Assembly (NCBI GenBank): GCA_024638385.1
Contig: JAHEKJ010000029.1
Location: forward strand, 1 to 36,032
From: Gammaproteobacteria bacterium
GTDB taxonomy: Bacteria > Pseudomonadota > Gammaproteobacteria > GCA-001735895
Length of the DNA stretch: 36,032 nucleotides
Direction: 5' to 3'
Shown here: positions 18,895-25,960 of the stretch, one piece after another
Layout: every line of letters begins with the position of its first letter
Position numbering within the stretch: position 1 is the stretch's first letter
Made by a program: the position numbers and the translations under genes
Notes under the pieces: model-generated
What the model was told of the DNA's origin: nothing
What the model saw: only the letters and a program-made list of their open reading frames with translations
The model's database searches: none

Positions 18895-19814
18895 GCGATT
18901 ACCCGCGCGACCTGATCGGTTACGGCGGCAGTCCGCCGCACGCCGACTGGCCCGGCGATGCACGCGTCGCCGTGCAGTTCGTGCTCAACTACGAGGAAGG
19001 CGGCGAAAGCTGCGTGCTGCACGGCGATGCCGGCTCCGAGCAGTTCCTGTCCGAGATCATCGGCGCCGCGAGTTACCCGGCGCGGCACATGAGCATGGAG
19101 TCGATCTACGAGTACGGCTCGCGCGCCGGCGTCTGGCGGGTGCTGCGCGAGTTCGAGTCGCGCGGTTTGCCGCTGACGATCTTCGGCGTGTCGATGGCGC
19201 TCGAGCGCCATCCCGACCTCGCCCGCGCCTGCATCGAGCTCGGCCACGAGATCGCCTGCCACGGCTTGCGCTGGATTCATTACCAGGACGTCGACGAGGA
19301 TACCGAGCGCGCACACATGCGCGATGCGCTCGACATCATCGAGCGGCTGACCGGCAGCCGGCCGCTCGGCTGGTACACCGGCCGCGACAGTCCCAACACG
19401 CGCCGCCTGGTCGTCGAGCAGGGCGGCCTGCTCTACGATTCGGATTACTACGGCGACGACCTGCCGTTCTGGACCCGGATCGCGATCGCCGACGGCACGC
19501 ACCGCGATCATCTGGTGGTGCCCTACACGCTCGACGCCAACGACATGCGCTTCGCCACCGCGCAGGGATTCAACACCGGCGAGCAGTTCTTTCAGTACCT
19601 GCGCGACGCCTTCGACGTGCTCCATGCCGAGGGCGAGGACGCGCCGAAGATGATGTCGATCGGCCTGCATTGCCGGCTCGTCGGCCGTCCCGGCCGCTTC
19701 CGCGCGCTACAGCGCTTTCTCGACCACGTGCAGGCGCACGAGCGAGCCTGGATCTGCCGCCGCATCGACATCGCGCGCCACTGGATCGAGCGGCACCCGC
19801 CGGGCGCGAGCTGA
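18891..19814 (+). CDS. puuE: PuuE-type allantoinase (polysaccharide-deacetylase fold)
   Basis: A 307-residue cofactor-light allantoinase that hydrolyses allantoin to allantoate; it is unrelated to the amidohydrolase AllB. Marks of the family: start MSDYPRDLIGYGGSPPHADWPGDARVA, VLNYEEGGE, YGSRAGVWRVLREFESRGLPLTIFGV, the GHEIACHGLRWIHY motif, GWYTGRDSPNTRRLVVEQGG and the DSDYYGDDLPFW block. The ATG at 18891 forms ATGA with the gntR stop; upstream open sequence in this frame overlaps gntR and is Arg-rich, so it is excluded. It sits with uraD in the order gntR-puuE-uraD, common in purine clusters. Confidence 0.94.
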   Translation: MSDYPRDLIGYGGSPPHADWPGDARVAVQFVLNYEEGGESCVLHGDAGSEQFLSEIIGAASYPARHMSMESIYEYGSRAGVWRVLREFESRGLPLTIFGVSMALERHPDLARACIELGHEIACHGLRWIHYQDVDEDTERAHMRDALDIIERLTGSRPLGWYTGRDSPNTRRLVVEQGGLLYDSDYYGDDLPFWTRIAIADGTHRDHLVVPYTLDANDMRFATAQGFNTGEQFFQYLRDAFDVLHAEGEDAPKMMSIGLHCRLVGRPGRFRALQRFLDHVQAHERAWICRRIDIARHWIERHPPGAS

Positions 19815-19815
19815 A

Positions 19816-20334
19816 ATGGCCGCCCGGCTCTCGCTCGACGAACTCAACCGCGCCGACGAGGCGGACTTCGTCGCGCGGCTCGGCGCGATCTACGAGCACT
19901 CGCCGTGGGTCGCCGAACGGGTCGTTGCGGCGCGCCCGTTCGGCACGCGCGCGGCGCTCGCGGCGGCGATGGCCGACGCGGTCGCGGCCGCGTCCGACGA
20001 GCGCAAGCTCGCGTTGCTGCGCGCGCACCCCGAGCTCGCCGGCAAGGAAGCGAGCGCCGGCACCCTGACCTCGGATTCGAAGCGCGAACAGGCCGGCGCC
20101 GGGCTCGCCAGCTGCACGCGCGAAGAGCTCGCCCGGATCGGCGATCTGAACCGGGCGTACCGCGACAAGTTCGGCTTTCCGTTCATCATCGCCGTGACCG
20201 GGCTCGACAAGCACCAAATCATCGCGGCGATGCAGCGCCGGCTCGATCATACCCCCGGCGACGAGTTCGCCACCGCCCTGGCCGAGGTCGACAAGATCGC
20301 GCGTATCCGTCTCGACGCGCTGTTCGATGACTGA
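19816..20334 (+). CDS. uraD: OHCU decarboxylase UraD
   Basis: A 172-residue enzyme that decarboxylates 2-oxo-4-hydroxy-4-carboxy-5-ureidoimidazoline (OHCU) to S-allantoin. Catalytic His71 lies in the invariant HPELAGK motif; Glu91-Gln92 in the SKREQAGAGL motif and the NRAYRDKFGFPFIIAVTG segment are the other family signatures. Length matches the family. It starts one base after the puuE stop codon and overlaps the following gene by eight bases. With PuuD and UraH it completes stereospecific urate-to-allantoin conversion. Confidence 0.95.
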   Translation: MAARLSLDELNRADEADFVARLGAIYEHSPWVAERVVAARPFGTRAALAAAMADAVAAASDERKLALLRAHPELAGKEASAGTLTSDSKREQAGAGLASCTREELARIGDLNRAYRDKFGFPFIIAVTGLDKHQIIAAMQRRLDHTPGDEFATALAEVDKIARIRLDALFDD

Positions 20335-21082
20335 CGTCGACGGCCTGCTCGACGCCTCGCAGGTACATCCCGAATGGCGGCCGCTGCTGGCCGAGGCGCT
20401 CGCGCGGGTCGATCGCGACTACCTCACCGCGCTCGCCGCCGACGATGCCTGGCTGCCCGGGTGCGCCAACCTGTTCGCCGCGTTCCGCCGCGACCGCGCC
20501 GGGCTGCGCTACCTGCTGCTCGGCGAATCGCCCTACCCGCGCGCCGCATCGGCCAACGGCATCGCCTTCTTCGACGCCGCGGTCGGTCCGCTGTGGAGCG
20601 AGCGCGGCTTGAGCAAGCCGGTCAACCGCGCAACCTCGTTGCGCAACCTGCTCAAGACGGCACTGCTGGCCGAGGGCCGCGTCGGCGCCGACCGCGACGG
20701 CCGCCTGTCGCAGGCCGCGATCGCGGCCATCGACAAGCGCGACCTGGTGCAGACGCTGCCCGAGCTGTTCGCCAACCTCGAGCGCGCCGGCTTTCTGCTG
20801 TTCAATGCGACCCCGGTACTGCACCCGACGCGCAGGGTCGCGCTCGAGGCGCGCTACTGGCAGGGTTTCCTGGCCCGCCTGCTGGGAGCGATCGCGCGGG
20901 CGGCGTCGCGGTCGCCGACGCTGGTCCTGTGGGGCAGGATCGCCGAAGCGGTCGAGCGGCTGCCCGGCACGGCGGCCTACCCGCGGATCGTCTGCGAACA
21001 TCCCTACAACCTGTCGTTTATCGACAACCCCGAGATGCGGCGGCTGCTCGGCGAACTGCGCCTGCTACAAGCCACAATCTAG
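20327..21082 (+). CDS. Uracil-DNA-glycosylase-fold protein with altered catalytic motif
   Basis: A 251-residue protein that lines up with family-1 uracil-DNA glycosylases along its length. The water-activating motif GQDPYH is GESPYP (66-71), so the catalytic Asp is Ser68. The FxxLLN motif is GFLLFNATP with Asn160 kept, followed by a UDG-like VLHPTRRVALEARYWQGF. A VLWG strand and an HPSPLS-like motif reading HPYNLS (His225-Ser230) follow. The fold and the DNA-loop His are kept but the key base is lost, so uracil excision is doubtful. It overlaps uraD by eight bases (ATGACTGA), so it is translated with the purine operon. A changed specificity, a binding role, or a remnant under drift are all possible. 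I do not recognise a named gene. Confidence 0.75.
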   Translation: MTDVDGLLDASQVHPEWRPLLAEALARVDRDYLTALAADDAWLPGCANLFAAFRRDRAGLRYLLLGESPYPRAASANGIAFFDAAVGPLWSERGLSKPVNRATSLRNLLKTALLAEGRVGADRDGRLSQAAIAAIDKRDLVQTLPELFANLERAGFLLFNATPVLHPTRRVALEARYWQGFLARLLGAIARAASRSPTLVLWGRIAEAVERLPGTAAYPRIVCEHPYNLSFIDNPEMRRLLGELRLLQATI

Positions 21083-21735
21083 AATTGCCGGCTGACGCCG
21101 ATGCGCAGGCCGTAGATGTCGTAGTCGTCGATCTCGCCGGTAATGCCGTTGACCCGGTCGCGCAAGTCCCAGTCCGCGATGTGATATTCGAAGGTCAATT
21201 CATAACGCGCCGACCAGCCCGGACCGAGCCGTTGCAAAAATCCGGCGCCGGCGACCAGGATCCATTCGCTGCCCGCGTCGGTTTCGATATCGAAACGTCC
21301 GCCGTCGCCGCGCTGCCCGTCGACGTCTTCGAGGTCGACCTCGGCGATCCCGCCGCCGAGATTCCAGAAACCGATCCAGCCGGGCCGCTTAAGCGGATAG
21401 CGCCTTTCGCCGACGACCGTCAGCAGCAGCATCGTGCCCTCGGCGTCGACGATTTCGGGCGCGCGCGGAATATCGAGGATCAGGTACGGCTCCTCGAAGT
21501 CGAACGCCGGTGAATAGTCGACGTTGAAACCCAGATACCAGCCGTTGTCCAGCCGTCGTTGCAGCGCGACGCCGAAACCGAGAATATCGTTGGTCGGCCG
21601 GCCACTGCCGCCGACGATATTCAGCCGCGGCGTAATTTCGTAGCCGGCGTCGTTCTGCGCGGCGGCCGGACCGGGCAGCAGGGAAAGCGCCAGCAGTACC
21701 GGCGCGGCGAGCGTAGCTAATGACATCGACTTCAT
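21079..21735 (-). CDS. Putative outer-membrane beta-barrel protein
   Basis: A 218-residue protein with a Sec signal peptide (about 1-26, ending GPAAAQ). The mature part alternates hydrophobic and polar residues, as in small 8-strand barrels, and ends in Phe (YGLRIGVSRQF), the usual BAM signal. Likely strands include YEITPRLNIVGG, GFGVALQRRL, WYLGFNVDYSP, MLLLTVVGERRYPL, WIGFWNLGGG, WILVAGAGFLQRL, SARYELTFEYH and DIYGLRIGVS. Acidic loops (DLEDVDGQRGDGG) might face outside. It converges on the UDG-fold gene (stop codons overlap by two bases) and is divergent from the response regulator, with a PmrA-like box about 50 bp upstream of its ATG. PagP/OmpW/OmpA-like roles are possible but not identifiable. 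Confidence 0.75.
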   Translation of the reverse strand: MKSMSLATLAAPVLLALSLLPGPAAAQNDAGYEITPRLNIVGGSGRPTNDILGFGVALQRRLDNGWYLGFNVDYSPAFDFEEPYLILDIPRAPEIVDAEGTMLLLTVVGERRYPLKRPGWIGFWNLGGGIAEVDLEDVDGQRGDGGRFDIETDAGSEWILVAGAGFLQRLGPGWSARYELTFEYHIADWDLRDRVNGITGEIDDYDIYGLRIGVSRQF

Positions 21736-21784
21736 GATTCTGATCTCCGCTAACGATGAAATTCGGCCAGCCTAACCAGCCCGG

Positions 21785-21801
21785 CTTAAGATTCGTTTAA
21801 G
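21785..21801. promoter_or_regulatory. PmrA-like box 1 (CTTAAG-N5-TTTAAG), barrel-protein promoter
   Basis: CTTAAGATTCGTTTAAG: two half-sites with 11-bp periodicity, the form bound by OmpR-family regulators and an exact fit to the YTTAAK-N5-YTTAAK PmrA consensus. It ends about 50 bp before the ATG of the minus-strand barrel gene. The flanking bases also repeat (TTAAGATTCG at 21786 and again at 21797). Confidence 0.65.
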
Positions 21802-21850
21802 ATTCGGCCATGCCGCCGACGGCGGGACAGGGCGCGAGGATTCGATTAGT

Positions 21851-21867
21851 CTTAAGCCAATCTTAAG
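21851..21867. promoter_or_regulatory. PmrA-like box 2 (CTTAAG-N5-CTTAAG), response-regulator promoter
   Basis: CTTAAGCCAATCTTAAG is a perfect direct repeat of CTTAAG with a 5-base spacer. It ends 23 bp before the ATG of the response regulator, so it probably mediates autoregulation. Promoter geometry is tight: a -10 placed after it would start the mRNA close to the ATG, so the box may instead sit over the start site. Confidence 0.65.
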
Positions 21868-21890
21868 CCGGAACGGGTAAAAGGTCCGCT

Positions 21891-22556
21891 ATGAAGATCC
21901 TGGTGATCGAGGATTCGAGAAAGCTGCAAAAGTCGCTGCGGGCCGGATTGCGACGCTTCGGCTATGCCGTCGACGTGGCCGGCGACGGCGACGAAGGGCT
22001 GCGCTTCGCGCTGCACACCGATTACGACGTCATCGTGCTCGACCTGATGCTGCCGCGTAAATCCGGGCGCGAAGTGCTGCGCGCAATCCGCCGCTCCAGC
22101 CGGAGCCCCGAAATTCTGATCCTGTCGGCGCGCGACCACACCCGCGACCGGGTCGACGGCCTCGAGCAGGGCGCCGACGACTACCTGGTCAAGCCTTTTG
22201 CGTTCGACGAGCTGCACGCGCGCATCCAGGCGCTGGTGCGGCGGCGCTTCAACCAGAAATCGCCGCTGCTCGATCTCGGTGACCTTCGCATCGACACGTC
22301 GCTGCATATCGCCTATGTCGGCGCCGAATGCCTCGCCTTCACGCCGACCGAAATGAGCATCCTCGAGTACCTGGCGCTGAACCGCGCGCGCGTAATATCG
22401 CCAGACCAGTTGCTCAACCATACCTGCGACGCGAATTCGTTTGCGTCGCGCAACTCGATCGAAGTGCATATCAGCAGCCTGCGCAAGAAGCTGCGGCAAC
22501 AGGGAATCGACAACCTGGTCCGGACCAAGCGCGGGTTCGGCTATTACGTCGTCTGA
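21891..22556 (+). CDS. OmpR-family response regulator, PmrA/QseB-like
   Basis: A 221-residue regulator. Receiver: acidic pocket EDS (7-9), phospho-acceptor Asp51 in VLDLMLP, Ser79 in LSARD and Lys101 in LVKPF. C-terminal winged helix (about 125-221): AFTPTEMSILEYLALNRARVIS, SIEVHISSLRKKL, VRTKRGFGYYVV. The start has AAAGG six bases upstream. All receiver residues are intact, unlike the fusion protein further downstream. The kinase gene follows after 12 bases. The matching CTTAAG boxes at its own promoter and at two neighbours strongly suggest it is the cognate DNA-binding protein. Confidence 0.92.
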   Translation: MKILVIEDSRKLQKSLRAGLRRFGYAVDVAGDGDEGLRFALHTDYDVIVLDLMLPRKSGREVLRAIRRSSRSPEILILSARDHTRDRVDGLEQGADDYLVKPFAFDELHARIQALVRRRFNQKSPLLDLGDLRIDTSLHIAYVGAECLAFTPTEMSILEYLALNRARVISPDQLLNHTCDANSFASRNSIEVHISSLRKKLRQQGIDNLVRTKRGFGYYVV

Positions 22557-22568
22557 CGCCGCGACGCG

Positions 22569-23987
22569 ATGCGCTCGATCAAAAACAGGCTGACCCTGAC
22601 CACGATACTCTGGGTCGGGCTGATTCTGGCAGCCGGGCAACTCGTCGTCGACCAGGTGGTATCGAACTGGCTGCTGCAACAATTCGATACCGCGCTCGAA
22701 TCGAAGGCGCGCGCGCTGGTGACGCTGACCAAGAACGACGGTGTCGAGGTCGAGCTGGATTTCGCCGACGAATTCATGCCCGAATTCGAGGCGCCGGAGA
22801 ATCCCGAGTACTTCGAACTGTTTCTCGGCGACGGCCGGCTGCTCGAACGCTCGCGCAGCTTCCGCGGTCACGCGGACTCGATTTTCGAAGACCAGGCCGA
22901 CGAAGTCCGGCTGGCGGACATCGAGCTGCCCGACGGGCGCAGCGGCCGTCGCATTTCGATCAGGTTCGTGCCGCAAATCGAGGACAAGTCGCTGCGTCCG
23001 CTAATCCCGCTCGCGCAACGCCCCCGTGCACTCCTGCGCGTCGGCCGCGAGCGCGAATCGCTCGACGAAATCCGGTCGCGCTTTCACTGGCTCATTTTCG
23101 CCACCAGCCTGGTCGTACTGGCGGCGGTCGCCTTCAGCGTCGCGCGCTCTACCCGCAGCGGTCTCGCGCCGCTGATCCGGATCAAAGACGAGATCGGCCG
23201 GATTTCTCCGCGCGAGATCGACCGGCGGATTCCGACCGACGGGCAACCGGAGGAGCTCGAACCCATCGCCACGCAGTTCAACCGGGTGCTCGGCGAAATC
23301 GAGAAGGCCTTTATCCGCGAGCGCCAGTTCTCGTCCGACGTCGCGCATGAACTGCGCACGCCCGTCGCGGAGATCAGGTCGCTGGCCGAGGTCGGCAGCC
23401 GCTGGCCCGATGAAAAGGATATTCGCAGCTACTTCGCCGACATCCACGAATCGGCGCGGCACCTGGATCGCCTGATCGAAAACCTGCTGAATCTTTGTCG
23501 CAGCGACGACGGTAACGTCGAGGTCGAAAACCGACCGATCGAGCTGGCCCCGCTGCTGGCAAAAATTCGTCAGGGCGTCGCCGACGAGGCCGGTCAGCGC
23601 TCGATCGAACTGGCGTTTCCCGACCCCGGCCCGCTTAAAATTCGGACCGACCCGCAATGGTTCGAACTGATCCTGCAGAACCTGGTGCTCAACGCGGTCG
23701 CGCACAGCCCTGACGGCGCCCGTATCGAACTCCGCCTGGCAGAAGAATCCGCTGGCCTCGCGCTCGAAATCGATAACCCGATGCGCGAGCCGCTGTCGCC
23801 GCGGGATCTCGAGCGAATCTTCGACCGTTTCTGGCGCAAGGATTCGGCGCGGGAAACCGGCCGGCATGCCGGCATCGGCCTGTCTCTGGTAAAGGCCTAT
23901 GCCGGTTTGACAGGACTCGAAATCGGCGCGCAAATCCTGCCGGAGAACCGCCTGCGCCTGCGCGTCGCGGATATCCAGCCAGCCTGA
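22569..23987 (+). CDS. Sensor histidine kinase paired with the PmrA-like regulator
   Basis: A 472-residue kinase. TM1 about 10-30; periplasmic domain about 31-172, with an acidic stretch FADEFMPEFEAPENPEYFE (65-83) that could bind metal or sense envelope stress; TM2 about 174-192; HAMP linker; HisKA with SDVAHELRTPVAEIR (His260); ATPase domain with N box ILQNLVLNAVAHSPDG, D box EIDNP and G2 block HAGIGLSLVKAYA. It appears fully competent. The DHp/ATPase segment (LDRLIENLLNLC...) is visibly related to the C-terminal half of the fusion protein that follows. Lipid A-type envelope signals are typical for PmrB relatives, but the ligand here is unknown. Confidence 0.92.
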   Translation: MRSIKNRLTLTTILWVGLILAAGQLVVDQVVSNWLLQQFDTALESKARALVTLTKNDGVEVELDFADEFMPEFEAPENPEYFELFLGDGRLLERSRSFRGHADSIFEDQADEVRLADIELPDGRSGRRISIRFVPQIEDKSLRPLIPLAQRPRALLRVGRERESLDEIRSRFHWLIFATSLVVLAAVAFSVARSTRSGLAPLIRIKDEIGRISPREIDRRIPTDGQPEELEPIATQFNRVLGEIEKAFIRERQFSSDVAHELRTPVAEIRSLAEVGSRWPDEKDIRSYFADIHESARHLDRLIENLLNLCRSDDGNVEVENRPIELAPLLAKIRQGVADEAGQRSIELAFPDPGPLKIRTDPQWFELILQNLVLNAVAHSPDGARIELRLAEESAGLALEIDNPMREPLSPRDLERIFDRFWRKDSARETGRHAGIGLSLVKAYAGLTGLEIGAQILPENRLRLRVADIQPA

Positions 23988-24027
23988 GACCCCGAGTAAC
24001 CGGGCGGTGACCAAATTCCGCCCGCTT

Positions 24028-24044
24028 CTTAAGCCAATATTCAG
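24028..24044 (+). promoter_or_regulatory. PmrA-like box 3 (CTTAAG-N5-ATTCAG), receiver/pseudo-kinase promoter
   Basis: CTTAAGCCAATATTCAG has an exact first half-site and the same CCAAT spacer as box 2, with a weaker second half-site (four of six bases). TAGCTA (24051-24056) is a possible -10 six bases further, and the ATG is at 24068. The kinase gene ends at 23987, so this could give the third gene its own regulator-dependent promoter. Confidence 0.5.
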
Positions 24045-24067
24045 AAAGGTTAGCTAAAACGAGCAAT

Positions 24068-24916
24068 ATGTACCTGCTCGTCGTCGAGAGTCCGAATCCG
24101 CTTACGCCAACGCCGGCAACGGCGCTGCGGGCGCTCGGTCACATCGTGGACACGGCCGGCGACGGTCGCGAGGCCATAGCCCGGGCCTCGACCGAGCCCT
24201 ACGAGGCAATCGTTCTCGACCTCGCGCCCGTGTCGCAATCCGGGCTGCTGGTGTTGCATGAAATCCGGGAATCGAATCGCATGGTGCCGATCCTGGTCCT
24301 GTCCGCCCACGATCAGATCCACGACCGGGTAACCGCGCTGATCCAGGGCGCCGACGACTACCTCGTCAGGCCGTTCACGCCGGCCGAACTGCAGGCTCGC
24401 CTCGAAACTCTGGCGAGCCGGGGATACGAGCCGAACGGGCCGACGCCGGCCTCGCGCACGACAGCGGCACAGTCGGCGCACGTCGATCGCCTGGTCGGCA
24501 ACCTGCTCGAGCTCCGCGGCGACGGCGATCGCGAGATCGGCATCGTGATCAGCGAGGTCAAGCTGCAAGCCCTGCTCGAACGGGTCTGTGCCGTGCTGGG
24601 CCCGCGCGCGCGGCAAAAGGGCGTGCGACTGAAGCTGCCGCGCGAGCGCCTGCCGACCCTGCTGGTCGATGCCCGCTGGATGGAGTACCTGTTGTCGAGC
24701 ATGCTGTTCACCGTGATCGACGAGAGCCCTGGCGGCACCGAGATATCGATCTCGGTCGACTGCAGCGGCGAGCATTGCGCGCTCGAGGTCGATTGCAGCG
24801 ACGGCTCGAACTTCGATCTCTCACTGTTGCGCGGTTACGCCCGCTGCCTGCAGCTGCGGCTCGAACCGCCGGCGCGCGGCAACGGCATCCGCGTGTCGAA
24901 CTTGCGCCGTATCTGA
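24068..24916 (+). CDS. Degenerate receiver fused to a pseudo-histidine-kinase core
   Basis: A 282-residue protein. Residues 1-115 are a receiver close to the neighbouring regulator (shared QGADDYLV.PF...EL.AR), but the acidic pair is reduced to Glu7-Ser8 and the invariant Lys is Arg101; Asp51 and Ser79 remain. Residues 137-245 resemble the end of a kinase DHp helix plus ATPase domain (HVDRLVGNLLEL, then a region like the neighbouring kinase up to ARWMEYLLSSMLFTVIDESPGG), yet the phospho-His helix is absent, the N-box Asn is lost, and no DxGxG or GxGLGL box can be found. It has no TM segment, no DNA-binding domain and no HPt. The arrangement is regulator-like N-terminus plus kinase-like C-terminus. 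It may modulate or titrate the TCS. I do not recognise a described family. Confidence 0.7.
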   Translation: MYLLVVESPNPLTPTPATALRALGHIVDTAGDGREAIARASTEPYEAIVLDLAPVSQSGLLVLHEIRESNRMVPILVLSAHDQIHDRVTALIQGADDYLVRPFTPAELQARLETLASRGYEPNGPTPASRTTAAQSAHVDRLVGNLLELRGDGDREIGIVISEVKLQALLERVCAVLGPRARQKGVRLKLPRERLPTLLVDARWMEYLLSSMLFTVIDESPGGTEISISVDCSGEHCALEVDCSDGSNFDLSLLRGYARCLQLRLEPPARGNGIRVSNLRRI

Positions 24917-25006
24917 TCGCTCGCTGCCGTTAGCGTCAATTCACGCTGGTCAAGGGCGCGCGCTTGAGGCAACCTAGGCCGACGCCAGTATCCGGGGGCC
25001 CCGCCG

Positions 25007-25960
25007 ATGCCAGTACCCGATTTCGACGACGTGCTCGACGCCGCGCGGCGCATCGCGCCGCACGTGCATCGCACGCCGGTCATGACTTCGACCGAGTTCG
25101 ACCGGCGCGTCGGCGCAAGCCTGTTTTTCAAGTGCGAAAACCTGCAAAAGGTCGGCGCGTTCAAGGCCCGCGGCGCGTGCAACGCGATCTTCGGGCTCGA
25201 CGACGCGATCGCCGCGCGCGGCGTCGCCGCGCATTCGTCGGGCAATCACGCGGCGGCCGTCGCCTACGCCGCGGCGCGCCGCGGCGTGCCGGCGACGCTC
25301 GTGATCCCGCGCAACGCGCCGGCGGCCAAGCTGGCTGCGGTACGCGCCTACGGCGGCGAGATCATCGAATGCGAACCGACGCTGGCGGCGCGCGAGGCCC
25401 GCCTCGCCGAGTTCGTCGCCGCCAGCGGCGCCGATCTCGTCCACCCCTACAACGACGCGCGCGTCATCGCCGGGCAGGCGACCTGCGCGCTCGAACTGCT
25501 CGACGAAGTCCCCGACCTCGATGCGATCCTGACCCCGGTGGGCGGCGGCGGGCTGATCTCGGGCACCTGCCTGAGCGTCGCCGCGCGCGCGCCGGCGACC
25601 CGCGTGATCGGCGCCGAACCCGCCGGCGCCGACGACGCCTGCCGCTCGCGCGCGGCGGGCCGGTTGCTGCCGGCCGAAAATCCACAGACCGTCGCCGACG
25701 GGCTGCGTTCGAGCCTCGGCGAGCTGACCTGGCATTTCGTCTCGCGCGACGTCGACGAGATCCTGCTCGCCGGCGACGACGAGATTCTCGACGCCATGTA
25801 CCTGACCTGGCAGCGCATGAAGATTCTCATCGAGCCGTCGGCGGCGGTGCCGCTGGCGGTCCTGCTCGCGCAGCGCGAAAAGTTCGCCGGGCAGCGTATC
25901 GGCGTGATCCTCTCCGGCGGCAACGTCGATTTGAAAAACTGCCCGGGCTGCCGCGGATGA
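25007..25960 (+). CDS. beta-Hydroxyaspartate dehydratase (BhcB-like, serine-racemase/threonine-dehydratase fold)
   Basis: A 317-residue fold-type II PLP enzyme without an ACT domain. PLP Lys53 lies in KVGAFKARGACNA, and Ser78 in SSGNH corresponds to the second catalytic residue of serine racemase. The phosphate-binding GGGGLISG loop is at 179-186, with SGGNVD at the C-terminus. Such enzymes include hydroxyaspartate dehydratases, serine racemase and threonine dehydratase; adjacency to a BhcC-type aldolase (ATGA overlap) points to hydroxyaspartate. It would convert beta-hydroxyaspartate to iminosuccinate, which hydrolyses to oxaloacetate plus ammonia or is reduced to aspartate. The start is weakly supported: GGGGGCCCC precedes the ATG and a 16-base direct repeat spans it. 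Confidence 0.8.
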   Translation: MPVPDFDDVLDAARRIAPHVHRTPVMTSTEFDRRVGASLFFKCENLQKVGAFKARGACNAIFGLDDAIAARGVAAHSSGNHAAAVAYAAARRGVPATLVIPRNAPAAKLAAVRAYGGEIIECEPTLAAREARLAEFVAASGADLVHPYNDARVIAGQATCALELLDEVPDLDAILTPVGGGGLISGTCLSVAARAPATRVIGAEPAGADDACRSRAAGRLLPAENPQTVADGLRSSLGELTWHFVSRDVDEILLAGDDEILDAMYLTWQRMKILIEPSAAVPLAVLLAQREKFAGQRIGVILSGGNVDLKNCPGCRG

